Below are positions 46,528 to 55,595 of a DNA stretch of 64,000 nt, in pieces. The notes under the pieces were generated by a model that saw only the letters and a program-made list of their open reading frames with translations, made no database searches and had not been told where the DNA came from. The stretch is from Planktothrix sp. PCC 11201 (GTDB lineage Bacteria; Cyanobacteriota; Cyanobacteriia; Cyanobacteriales; Microcoleaceae): the NCBI RefSeq assembly GCF_900009135.1, contig NZ_LT797701.1, positions 734,884 through 798,883 on the forward strand, read 5' to 3'. Positions within the stretch are counted from its first letter, which is position 1. Each line of letters starts with the position of its first letter. The translations under genes and the position numbers were made by a program.

Positions 46528-47209
46528 GGATTAGCCAACTCAGGCATTGAGTTAACAAAATTTTACATATTATAGTCTGATTCTAAGCTGTTTCGGCTCA
46601 GGGGATCGCATTTTTGCTAAAATATTGTATCGAGAACTCTCCGTAGCCGGAAGCAGTCCTCAAAAATTTAAACACCGTTAACCCTTGAAAAAGGTCGCTT
46701 CTGGTGCTTTTGCGCCCCCTTTCCCCTACTCTATTTTTTAGGCTCGGTGGGCGGATTAAATACTGAAAAAAATTTCCGTGAATAGCCTCCATTCTCTAAT
46801 TTTTATGTTATCTTGGAAGCAGGAGTTTAAGGAATTCTATACATTAGGGACAACAGGTCTAGCGACTGGGTTCAGGAGAATCTATCGCCACCTAATTAAT
46901 CTATTGGCTTAAGGATAGCCGTTAGGACTTCTCGACGAGCTTCTAACTTCATTCTGGTCATTAGGCTGTCCACAATATCGGTGAGGGGAGTCTCTATTTA
47001 GGGTTTGATGAGAGAATCCTGGGTTTTAAAGTAGGGAATCCTCTGCTGAGTTTCGGTATAAGCAATATTTCGGGGAAATGAGAATTTCCCTCGGAGATTT
47101 TCTATTTGTGGGTCATCAAGAGCGCAGGCGTTAGCGATCGCGTGTTGACCTGATGTAGCGGGTCTTAAACTTCTGTGATGCTCCTCCTCCTATTTCTTCG
47201 GGCTGACTC
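46528..47209. other. 682-bp gap between sds and a putative small membrane ORF
   Basis: No protein gene is convincing. A 64-codon minus-strand ORF at 46598-46792 lacks coding character. The plus strand holds several short hairpins (for example GGGGAAATGAGAATTTCCC near 47076-47094) and a HIP1 site at 47133. It could be a long leader or a structured RNA; I do not recognise rnpB, ssrA or 6S RNA in it. Confidence 0.4.
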
Positions 47210-47320
47210 ATGATGTTCTATAACGATATGCCTTTAACCATCCCGCTCCTGGCCGCGGGTTATGTTTTAATGATTTATTTACTCTTAGCCCTTGCTAAGT
47301 ATACGACAAACATCTCCTGA
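47210..47320 (+). CDS. Putative 36-residue single-span membrane protein
   Basis: It reads MMFYNDMPLTIPLLAAGYVL, then MIYLLLALAKYTTNIS. A proline-led hydrophobic helix of about 20 residues is followed by a short polar tail, like many small thylakoid subunits, but I cannot match it to a named Psa, Psb, Pet or Ndh protein. There is no strong ribosome site; the codon after the first ATG is a second ATG. It is on the strand opposite to sds and murI. Confidence 0.4.
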   Translation: MMFYNDMPLTIPLLAAGYVLMIYLLLALAKYTTNIS

Positions 47321-47326
47321 TCGTAG

Positions 47327-47345
47327 GGGCGAGGTCTCCTCGCCC
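47327..47345. repeat. GGGCGAGG/CCTCGCCC dispersed hairpin
   Basis: A perfect 8-bp palindrome with a three-base loop, just after the small ORF. It matches the hairpin at 33056-33074 in core and flank (GTAGGGGCGAG). Confidence 0.65.
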
Positions 47346-47367
47346 ATTACGGTGTCAGTGTAATTTG

Positions 47368-47430
47368 TTGACATCCTCACCGCCCTAGAAGTGCGGTGAT
47401 TCCTCGCCGCGCCACCGTTTTACGGATGGT
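47368..47430. mobile_element. Solo right-end remnant of an IS1341-type element
   Basis: It starts TTGACATCC, has a 7-bp C/G hairpin (TCACCGC at 47377-47383 with GCGGTGA at 47393-47399), then GATTCCTCGCC and ends near ACGGATGG. The intact TnpB element starts at its right border with TTGACATCC, then a C/G hairpin with ACGGATGGGGATTCC. No tnpB sequence remains here. Confidence 0.6.
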
Positions 47431-47457
47431 CGATAACTGATTACTGATTACTGACGG
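47431..47457. repeat. Short tandem ACTGATT repeat
   Basis: AACTGATTACTGATTACTGA units lie at the 3' border of murI. The same unit is tandem at 52736-52779. Confidence 0.6.
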
Positions 47458-48271
47458 TTACGGGTTCCATCGTGGGTAAGGTGGTGGCTTCTACTGCGGG
47501 AGTAAATCCCAACCACTGCACCGAAAGATCGGCAAACTGTTGAGGGCAGCCACTCACACAAAACCGCGTCGGTTTAGGAGACTGGGTGTTCTGCATTCCT
47601 AATAGTTCTAATTCCTTAGCAGTAGCTTTAACTAAAGAAACCGCCGGGTCAACCAACCGAACCTGAGCCGGAAGGATTGAGCGCAACACCGGGGCTAAAT
47701 GAGGATAATGGGTACAGCCATAAATCAGAGTATCAATTTGCTGCTGAATTAACGGAGTTAAATATTCCCGTGCCACTTGATAGGTATAAGGATCATGAAT
47801 TCGGTTTTGTTCAATGAGGGGAACAAATTCTGGACACCCCACTTGCCAAACCTGAACCGACGGATCGGTTTCTTGAATCGCATGGCGGTAGGCATTACTG
47901 GCGGCCGTGGCGGGGGTGGCAATTACTCCAATCCGTTTTCCTTGTCGAACTGCTGCTTGAGCACCCGGAAGAATAAGTCCTAGTATGGGGATATCAAATT
48001 CATCTTGAACTGTTTCTAAGGCCAGGGCGGAACTGGTATTACAGGCCATGAGAATCATTTTGGCGTCCTGTTGCATCGCCCAAAGAATAATCGGACGGAC
48101 AAACTGCAAGATTTCCTCTCGTGAACGGGTTCCATAGGGCAAGTGCGCCGTATCTCCAAAGTAAAGAACGGATTCATTCGGAAGTTGGCGGTACAGTTCC
48201 CTTAAAACCGTTAATCCCCCCACACCACTATCAAATATTGCGATTCTTTTTTGTCGATTGTCCGTTGTCAT
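47441..48271 (-). CDS. murI: Glutamate racemase
   Basis: It makes D-glutamate for peptidoglycan. The protein is 276 residues. The acid/cysteine set is visible: D14 in IFDSGVGGLTV, C77 in MACNTSS and C186 in YGCTHYPHL. GDTAHLPYG is near residue 40. The start is ATG at 48271. The last codons (VSNQ) come from the tandem repeat at its 3' border. It is divergent from the sulfiredoxin gene. Confidence 0.95.
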   Translation of the reverse strand: MTTDNRQKRIAIFDSGVGGLTVLRELYRQLPNESVLYFGDTAHLPYGTRSREEILQFVRPIILWAMQQDAKMILMACNTSSALALETVQDEFDIPILGLILPGAQAAVRQGKRIGVIATPATAASNAYRHAIQETDPSVQVWQVGCPEFVPLIEQNRIHDPYTYQVAREYLTPLIQQQIDTLIYGCTHYPHLAPVLRSILPAQVRLVDPAVSLVKATAKELELLGMQNTQSPKPTRFCVSGCPQQFADLSVQWLGFTPAVEATTLPTMEPVTVSNQ

Positions 48272-48444
48272 GGGTTAAAAATCTGTCTTTGATTGTCTTT
48301 TATCGAGGGTGGATAGCTCAGTTGTCAAGTCTATCGACGGTTTAAAGCCAAGTATCCTTGCCCCGACCTACCCTACTGCATTACTTCTCGCGATTCAATC
48401 ACCGATGCCGGAAACCCAACGGCTCAATTTTTGAGCTCCATGGG

Positions 48445-48473
48445 TTGTAAGTCGAAGTCATTACGAGTATGAT
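48445..48473 (+). promoter_or_regulatory. Sigma-70-type promoter of the sulfiredoxin gene
   Basis: TTGTAA at 48445-48450 and TATGAT at 48468-48473 are 17 bases apart, 33 bases before the start codon. AAGGAG follows at 48490-48495. Confidence 0.6.
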
Positions 48474-48505
48474 CTAAAAAGACAAGAACAAGGAGAATAG
48501 ACTCC

Positions 48506-48766
48506 ATGCAGGTTAAAGAAATTCCTCTCCGGCAGATTCGTCGTCCCCTGCCCCGGCAGACTGATCAAGCTAAAGTAGAACTATTAATGCAATCGATTCA
48601 AGAAATTGGGTTGCAAGAACCGATTGATGTTTTAGAAGTAGAGGGGGAATATTACGGTTTTTCTGGGTGTCATCGCTATGAAGCCTGTACAAAATTAGGG
48701 TTAGAAACCATTCGCTGTAATGTGCGAAAAGCGCCCCGTTCTATTCTGCAAAAACATCTGGCTTGA
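48506..48766 (+). CDS. srx: Sulfiredoxin
   Basis: An 86-residue ParB/sulfiredoxin-fold enzyme that repairs overoxidised 2-Cys peroxiredoxin with ATP. The catalytic cysteine is C55 in GFSGCHRYEAC, equivalent to the FGGCHR motif. LRQIRRPLPRQ and the QEPIDVLEVEG segment fit the family. The start is ATG at 48506 with AAGGAG ten bases upstream. A dps gene follows 105 bp downstream, so the two form an oxidative-stress pair. Confidence 0.9.
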   Translation: MQVKEIPLRQIRRPLPRQTDQAKVELLMQSIQEIGLQEPIDVLEVEGEYYGFSGCHRYEACTKLGLETIRCNVRKAPRSILQKHLA

Positions 48767-48871
48767 GGTAGATTTAGAAAGGTTTAAAATCCGATATAGT
48801 ACCCCTAGTTTCCTGTCTGTTTTGAAATTTTCTATTCATCCAATAAAACCTTTAAAGGAGCTTTTTTAATC

Positions 48872-49378
48872 ATGGTAACAACAAATCGTAAACAACGTCT
48901 TTATGCAACTCGAATTGATTTACCCGAAGCCACCCGCGCCAAAATTATTGAGATTCTTAATTACAGTTTAGCGACAACATTAGACTTAAAAACCCAAGTC
49001 AAACAAGCCCACTGGAATGTCAAAGGGATTAATTTCTATCAGTTGCATTTGCTGTTTGATGAAATGGCAACGGAATTAGAAGGATATGTGGATTTAATTG
49101 CGGAACGAGCGACGGCTTTGGGCGGGACAGCCATGGGAACGGCTCGGATGGCGGTTGCCGATACAATTTTACCTGAATTTCCCTTGGATCTCGCTAATGA
49201 TAAAGATTATGTGGTGGCTTTAGCCGATCGCTATGCTCCTTATGGCAAAATAGTTCGAGAAGCCATTGATAAAACAAGCGCATTGGGCGACGCGGATACC
49301 ACCGATTTGTATACTGGAATTTCCCGCGCCATTGATCAGCGCTTGTGGTTCTTAGAATCCCATTTACAAGGCAATTAA
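48872..49378 (+). CDS. dps: Dps-family ferritin-like DNA-protection protein
   Basis: A 168-residue protein forming 12-subunit shells that oxidise and store iron. The ferroxidase residues are visible: H in KQAHWNVKG near residue 50, then D-E and E in LLFDEMATELEGYVDLIAERA (split here), near 65-82. The start is ATG at 48872 after AAAGGAG. It lies between srx and an HTH/GrpE-like gene. Confidence 0.94.
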   Translation: MVTTNRKQRLYATRIDLPEATRAKIIEILNYSLATTLDLKTQVKQAHWNVKGINFYQLHLLFDEMATELEGYVDLIAERATALGGTAMGTARMAVADTILPEFPLDLANDKDYVVALADRYAPYGKIVREAIDKTSALGDADTTDLYTGISRAIDQRLWFLESHLQGN

Positions 49379-49419
49379 AGAGCCGTCAATGGCAGATAAC
49401 TCGTGAACTAAAAATTAAA

Positions 49420-50058
49420 ATGAGTGAATCTGCGTTGCCTGATTGTACTTCCCAATTGCAGGAATTAATGCAACGGGCGGGGGTTTCTAGCTTAGAAGAA
49501 CTCAGTCAAAATGCTGGGGTTTCCCCGTTACAGATTATTCGACTGCGACGGGGACTGGCGCTGCAAACCCCTGTGGGTATTTTGCTGAAAATTAGCCAGG
49601 GTTTAAAGATTTCCCTGACCGAACTCCTATCGGTGTTTGCTGCGGGTGCTGTCCCAGATGAAGAAAAAGCCTCTCCAGGGAATTTGGCACAGGAATATCA
49701 ACACTTACAAACCCAGATGGAACAGCAACGTTCTGTATTGCTGGAGGAATGGAAACGGGAAAGTCTGCACACCTTGGAGTCTTGGCTCTTACAATGGCCA
49801 ACGGTGGTCTATCGAGTTCAAGAAAATCCCCAACTCCCGGCGGTCAAATTATTACGCTTTGTAAGTCCGGTGGAACAGCTTATGGGAGAATGGGGAGTAG
49901 AAGCGATCGCACCTGTTGGGGCAGAAGTTGCTTATGATCCCCATCTTCACCAGCTTTTGGAGGGAACGGCTCAACCAGGAGAACCGGTGATTGTGCGATA
50001 TACTGGATACCGACAGGGAAGTAAACTGCTCTATCGCGCTAAGGTCAGTCCAGTATAG
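49420..50058 (+). CDS. HTH protein with GrpE-like C-terminal domain
   Basis: About 212 residues. The N-terminal part (about 20-75) looks like an XRE-type helix-turn-helix: LEELSQNAGVSPLQIIRLRRG, here split by my reading at GVS. A coiled-coil helix follows (about 85-130: LQTQMEQQRSVLLEEWKRE). The C-terminal part (about 150-212) resembles the GrpE beta domain: IAPVGAEVAYDPHLHQ, then GEPVIVRYTGYRQG. GrpE is the DnaK nucleotide-exchange factor. The start is ATG at 49420, just after dps; a longer form would overlap dps. Confidence 0.7.
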   Translation: MSESALPDCTSQLQELMQRAGVSSLEELSQNAGVSPLQIIRLRRGLALQTPVGILLKISQGLKISLTELLSVFAAGAVPDEEKASPGNLAQEYQHLQTQMEQQRSVLLEEWKRESLHTLESWLLQWPTVVYRVQENPQLPAVKLLRFVSPVEQLMGEWGVEAIAPVGAEVAYDPHLHQLLEGTAQPGEPVIVRYTGYRQGSKLLYRAKVSPV

Positions 50059-50159
50059 GCCTGTTCAAGTTAAATGGATAGATTTGGCATGGAGTTCAAC
50101 TCAAAGCTATACTAACGGAGTCGAGCGAGTCTTATGGAGGGTTCAACCCCTAAAAAACT

Positions 50160-50480
50160 ATGAGTTCTGATGTTAAAATTCTTAAACCTAACGGGATTTT
50201 GGATGGCACTAAAGCGAGTCAATTTCGGCAGGATATTGTTGCTTTAGTTGAGAAAGGAGCCAAGACCATATTAATTGACTTCCAAGATGTCACGTTTATG
50301 GATAGTTCTGGTTTGGGTGCATTAGTATTAGCTTTGAAAGCAGTCAGAGCGGCTGGAAGTCGATTATTTGTTTGTTCTATTAATGAGCAAATTAGGATTT
50401 TGTTTGAACTTACCAGCATGGATCGGGTGTTCGAGATTTTTGAAAGCCAAGAGAAATTTTTGGAATTTGTTGAAAGCTAA
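50160..50480 (+). CDS. STAS-domain anti-sigma-factor antagonist
   Basis: A 106-residue RsbV/SpoIIAA-like protein. The phosphorylation-site motif is FMDSSGLGALV near residue 50. It would bind and release an RsbW-type kinase depending on phosphorylation. It lies in a set with a PP2C phosphatase (50587-51726, minus strand) and an RsbW-like kinase (52289-52735). Confidence 0.93.
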   Translation: MSSDVKILKPNGILDGTKASQFRQDIVALVEKGAKTILIDFQDVTFMDSSGLGALVLALKAVRAAGSRLFVCSINEQIRILFELTSMDRVFEIFESQEKFLEFVES

Positions 50481-50586
50481 CCTGGTGCTATTGGGTCACT
50501 AAGACGGGGTGAAAACGGGGGTTGATCTGAATTTATGCAGATTGGTGTTTCCCAATTTCACCCTCAATTCTATTCTTGATCAAAAG

Positions 50587-51726
50587 TTAATCAAAACTTA
50601 CTTTTAGGAGTGAGAAATCATCATCAAAGGGATTGTTGGAATTATATTTTTTAACCGTATTTAATACCAATTCTAAAGTATCTGATTGTAAATGATTATA
50701 TTCTGTTAAAATAGAGATAAATCCATCTAAACCCAACATCGTATTATTCTCTGGTGGTTGGATTTCATAAACTCCGTCACTAAAAATATAAAGATTACTG
50801 AATTCTGCAATATCGTGGGTTGCATCTATATATTCAGCGTCTAAAAACATTCCGACGGGCATTCCTCGGGTTTTTAACATTTCAATTTTGAGATTTTTTG
50901 GATCTTTGCCAGTTAACAAAATAGCGGGGGGATGACCGGCGCTAGAATACAATAATTTTCGAGTGGAAAAATCATAAACCCCATACCAAATCGTAAAATA
51001 TTTATCGTTTTGGTAGGTCATTTGAAAGGTAGTATTTAAGGCTTTTAAAACGTTACTGGGTTGATAGTAATTAATATTAGGAATTGCCCTAGATCGGAGT
51101 AAATTCAGCACGGAAACTGAAGGGAGAGCCGCTTTTAAACCATGTCCTGATGTATCTAATAAATAAATTGATAAATGGTCAGAATCTAGCCAAAAATAGT
51201 CAAAGGAGTCACCGCCTAATTGACGAGAAGGAATGAATTTAGTATCAATTCTGATCGGTTCCATTAAGGGTTCGGGAAGGAGCGATCGCACATACTCAGC
51301 GGCTTCGGCTAGTTCGGCTTCAATTAGTTGTTTTTGGGTTTGTAAATCTTGACTAAGTTGATGTAATCTTAATCCAGCCCGAACTCTAGCATAGAGTTCA
51401 TTCATTTCAATGGGTTTAGAAATAAAATCATCAGCCCCCGCATCCAGCCCCGTAACCCGATCAGAAACCGAACCCAAGGAAGTTAATAGGAAAAACTGTG
51501 TGGTTGATAATTCCGGGGTAGCCTTAACTTGACGACAGACCTCAATCCCCGTTAGCCTGGGCATGATCCAATCACAAATAATTAATGCCGGACATAGCTG
51601 TTTAGCCTGTTCTATGCCTTCTTCACCATTAGTTGCCACACTGACATCATAACCCTGTTTCTTCAGCGTTCTTTTAAGAAGTTCTAAAATGGCAACATCA
51701 TCATCAATAACCAGAATTTTAAACAT
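50587..51726 (-). CDS. Response regulator with PP2C (SpoIIE/RsbU) phosphatase domain
   Basis: About 379 residues. The receiver domain (1-120) has acidic IDDD near residue 8, the phospho-acceptor D in ICDWIMP near 52 and K in ISKPIE near 104. A short coiled coil leads to a PP2C domain (about 165-379) with metal aspartates in DTSGHGLKAALPS, FSDGVYE and DDDFSLL. It should dephosphorylate a STAS antagonist when its receiver is phosphorylated. ATG at 51726 was chosen over GTG at 51750 because receivers start MFKILVIDDD. Confidence 0.92.
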   Translation of the reverse strand: MFKILVIDDDVAILELLKRTLKKQGYDVSVATNGEEGIEQAKQLCPALIICDWIMPRLTGIEVCRQVKATPELSTTQFFLLTSLGSVSDRVTGLDAGADDFISKPIEMNELYARVRAGLRLHQLSQDLQTQKQLIEAELAEAAEYVRSLLPEPLMEPIRIDTKFIPSRQLGGDSFDYFWLDSDHLSIYLLDTSGHGLKAALPSVSVLNLLRSRAIPNINYYQPSNVLKALNTTFQMTYQNDKYFTIWYGVYDFSTRKLLYSSAGHPPAILLTGKDPKNLKIEMLKTRGMPVGMFLDAEYIDATHDIAEFSNLYIFSDGVYEIQPPENNTMLGLDGFISILTEYNHLQSDTLELVLNTVKKYNSNNPFDDDFSLLKVSFD

Positions 51727-52288
51727 GAGTGTTGAGGTACGTTGGTACACCAGATGAGGGTAATCAAGGCTAAGTTAAGACTTTTCTATGAATGCTCTTT
51801 GAGTATAGTCTAATTGGAGGGTTGACTGAATTTAAGATTGAAGGAATTTAGGATGATGTTCAGTTAATATTGAAGATTCATACAGTTTGTCCCATAAAAG
51901 TTCTGATTAATCCTCTGGAATTTTAGAGCAATAATTTTGTGCAATATTAATGTTCATCCATAGAAGGTCAGTTTAATTTCCAAGGAAGGTGTTTTAACTC
52001 CTAAATAGGTTGATTTTGCTTAAAGGTTACAACAAGTCGGGGGCGATCTCTCGCGGTGGAAAGAAGTATTTTACTTGATTTGGCACAACTACGGTTCAAT
52101 CCAACTGCAAAACTTTCTAAAAATGCAGTAAAGTATAGGGAGACTCAACGAGCGATTACTGATTTCAGTCGGAATAATCAGATCGTTAGTCCCAAGCTGT
52201 CTCAGAGGTTCAACCGAGATCACTGGAGCTTGAACTTTCATTTTATGATCATAAACTTATTGTGATTGAATAAGAGGGTTTAAAACCA
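51727..52288. other. 562-bp divergent gap in the partner-switching locus
   Basis: No convincing gene. A 69-codon plus ORF at 52056-52265 lacks coding character and family similarity I can see. The gap separates the divergent phosphatase and kinase genes and must hold their promoters. Confidence 0.4.
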
Positions 52289-52735
52289 TTGCCATTACCC
52301 CAAATTACCCAACTGCAAGTTCCCTCTAGCCTAGACAGTCTAGCTAAGGTCTTGTCCTGGTTTGATCAACTGTATCAGTCCTTTATTCCTAAATCCGTTT
52401 GGTTACGCTGTCAGTTAGCTTTAGCCGAGGGGTTTACTAATGCAGTTCGTCACGCCCACCAAGGACTTTCTTCTGATTTATATATTGATTTAGAAGTTAC
52501 TATTTTAGATCGGCAAATTGAAATTCGGATCTGGGATTTTGGCGTACCTTTTGATTTAATGAAGAAAATCAAGGATATAACGAAAGAAATCAAGGATACT
52601 CCAACGGATAGTGATCCTCCTTTAGGTGGGGGTGGCACAAGAGGCTTACTATTAATGCGCGATATTGCGGACTATTTAAGTTATGAACACGGTGAAGATG
52701 GACGCAATTGTCTATTAATTATTAAGCAATTTTAA
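52289..52735 (+). CDS. RsbW-like anti-sigma factor / serine kinase
   Basis: A 148-residue GHKL ATPase. The N box is ALAEGFTNAVRHAH near residue 48, the G1 box IWDFGVPFD near 80 and the G2 region GGGTRGLLLM near 115. These proteins phosphorylate STAS antagonists and bind sigma factors or other targets. The start is TTG at 52289 after GAGGG. No sigma factor gene is in the window, so the target is unknown. Confidence 0.88.
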   Translation: MPLPQITQLQVPSSLDSLAKVLSWFDQLYQSFIPKSVWLRCQLALAEGFTNAVRHAHQGLSSDLYIDLEVTILDRQIEIRIWDFGVPFDLMKKIKDITKEIKDTPTDSDPPLGGGGTRGLLLMRDIADYLSYEHGEDGRNCLLIIKQF

Positions 52736-52779
52736 ACTGATAACTGATTACTGATTACTGATTACTGATAACTGATTAT
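52736..52779. repeat. Short tandem ACTGATT/AACTGAT repeat
   Basis: About six 7-8-bp units lie between the convergent kinase and deaminase genes. The last codons of the deaminase gene (IISYQ and stop) come from the repeat. It is a heptamer-type short tandem repeat as known in filamentous cyanobacteria. Confidence 0.75.
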
Positions 52780-53829
52780 TGGTTCGGGTTTTAATAAGCC
52801 ATGAAGAATTTGTGTAGGCGGGTTTTGATGGGGCCAGGCAAAGGCATGGCGAAAGGCGGCTTGTTGACAGGCTTCTAATTGTTCAAACTCGATAATATCG
52901 AGGGTTAATAAATTCTCGTATTCAAAAGGTAAACGAACATTATGTAACCCCGCATTATCGGTACAAATCGCAATATCAACCCCGGCCTCAAAACAGCGTT
53001 CAAAGACAATTTTTAACTGCTGAATATCCTTGAGGGTTCCCGTTTTAATATAGGTGGTGGGACAAACTTCTAAACATTGATTATTTCTGGCTAATTCCGG
53101 TAATAATTCTGGATGTAATAACGGAATTTGGATGCCATGGCCAATTCGCATTAAATAGGGTAATAATTCAGGATAACAACCTTCCGGGGTTTCATATAAA
53201 TGTCCGGTGGTTTTCAAGCCCAAGGATAGGGCATATTTGTACAAATTGATAAATTCATCCAACCGTTGAGCATAATGATTATCCCCTCCGGCGATATCAA
53301 CTGCACAGACATATTGGGGCATTTGGGCAGCCAAATTAATAATCGCTTGATTGACTTCAAACGGAAGTCGGGTGTGCATACACAAAATTTGGCTGGTGAT
53401 AATGGGGGTATCACTCAGTTGACTGGCTTTTCCCACCACCTCCACAATTTCAGCCATACAGTCAATTCTTTGGGACTGACTCAGATGTTCTGGGGTGCGT
53501 AAATAGGGTGTATAACGTAATTCTAAATAAGCTAAATTTTCAAAAGTATAAGCGCCGCGCATCAACCGATAAATAAAATAGGGGAGGGTTTCAACGGTCT
53601 GCACACTTTCCACCATGGTATGCAGTTCTAAATATTCATCTAAGGTATTGCGGGGTTTGGTATAAAAATCTTCAAACCGTTCATATTCTGCAAAACCTTG
53701 GGTAAACTGAGGGTTATGACGTTGGAAATACCGCCACAGAATGCGCGGTACAACTGAACCCCCTAAATGGCGATGTAACTCGGCGTGTAACGGCATAATA
53801 GAATGATGATGATATTGACCATTAACCAT
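52762..53829 (-). CDS. Adenosine-deaminase-family amidohydrolase
   Basis: A 355-residue TIM-barrel metal enzyme. Zinc ligands H19 and H21 are in AELHRHLGGS. The usual HAGE is replaced by GHLYE, which keeps the H-x-x-E spacing. RIGHG and CPTTYIKTG follow, where many adenosine deaminases have CPxSN. The last ligand lies in CTDNAGLH rather than the usual TDDP. Adenosine is thus not assured as substrate; other purine or modified-base deaminations are possible. It is divergent from purA, 94 bp away. Confidence 0.8.
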   Translation of the reverse strand: MVNGQYHHHSIMPLHAELHRHLGGSVVPRILWRYFQRHNPQFTQGFAEYERFEDFYTKPRNTLDEYLELHTMVESVQTVETLPYFIYRLMRGAYTFENLAYLELRYTPYLRTPEHLSQSQRIDCMAEIVEVVGKASQLSDTPIITSQILCMHTRLPFEVNQAIINLAAQMPQYVCAVDIAGGDNHYAQRLDEFINLYKYALSLGLKTTGHLYETPEGCYPELLPYLMRIGHGIQIPLLHPELLPELARNNQCLEVCPTTYIKTGTLKDIQQLKIVFERCFEAGVDIAICTDNAGLHNVRLPFEYENLLTLDIIEFEQLEACQQAAFRHAFAWPHQNPPTQILHGLLKPEPIISYQ

Positions 53830-53902
53830 AGCATAGCCCTATATTTCACAAAACTTAATTTGACAGAGTGCCTGTAATCACAGATAATCAGGATTTGTGT
53901 AA

Positions 53903-55264
<1,362 letters not shown>

Positions 55265-55279
55265 TATCTTTTTTTGTGA

Positions 55280-55310
55280 TTCCCTGGTTTCGGCCGGGGA
55301 ATACTTTTTT
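55280..55310 (+). terminator. Rho-independent terminator after purA
   Basis: TTCCCTGG at 55280-55287 pairs with CCGGGGAA at 55294-55301 (one G-T pair) around a six-base loop, followed by TACTTTTTT. Confidence 0.85.
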
Positions 55311-55405
55311 CAGGTTAGAGCTACATCTAAAACTGCTTTTGTCCATATTTAATCGAAAATTCGACCGTCTTTAAAATTTAGATAAAACACTAAAGGGGGT
55401 CTTAA

Positions 55406-55582
55406 ATGTCTAATTTCATGTCCGATGAAGATAGAATGATAGAAATATATATTAAACATAGAAATTTAAAGAGATTTGTTATAAAAAAGTTAAAAGAACA
55501 AGGAATAAATTGTCAAGAAACAACTAAAAATGAATTGCCTATGCAGAAATCCCTGAAAGCGAGTTCATGGAATCTGAAGTAG
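55406..55582 (+). CDS. Unknown 58-residue protein, first gene of a small operon
   Basis: It reads MSNFMSDEDRMIEIYIKHRN, then a basic helix (LKRFVIKKLKEQG) and a polar tail. AAAGGGGG lies about eight bases before the ATG, a good ribosome site for so short a gene. It ends 13 bp before a second unknown gene with a very strong GAGGAGGAAGGA site. I recognise no family. Base use is more AT-rich than in purA or hypD. Confidence 0.6.
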   Translation: MSNFMSDEDRMIEIYIKHRNLKRFVIKKLKEQGINCQETTKNELPMQKSLKASSWNLK

Positions 55583-55595
55583 AGGAGGAAGGATA

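Noticed and set aside
46598-46792. 64-codon minus-strand ORF between sds and the tiny ORF
   Set aside because: Composition and residue pattern do not look coding, there is no ribosome site, and no family is recognised.
48300-48375. tRNA-like GGTGGATAGCTCAGTTG segment
   Set aside because: It has a D-arm-like start only; no anticodon arm, T-arm or acceptor pairing follows.
50507-50563. GGGTGAAA/TTTCACCC pair after the STAS gene as a terminator
   Set aside because: The loop would be over 40 bases and the T-run is broken; too weak to list.
52056-52265. 69-codon plus-strand ORF in the partner-switching gap
   Set aside because: GTG start without a ribosome site and no recognisable domain; more likely promoter or leader sequence.
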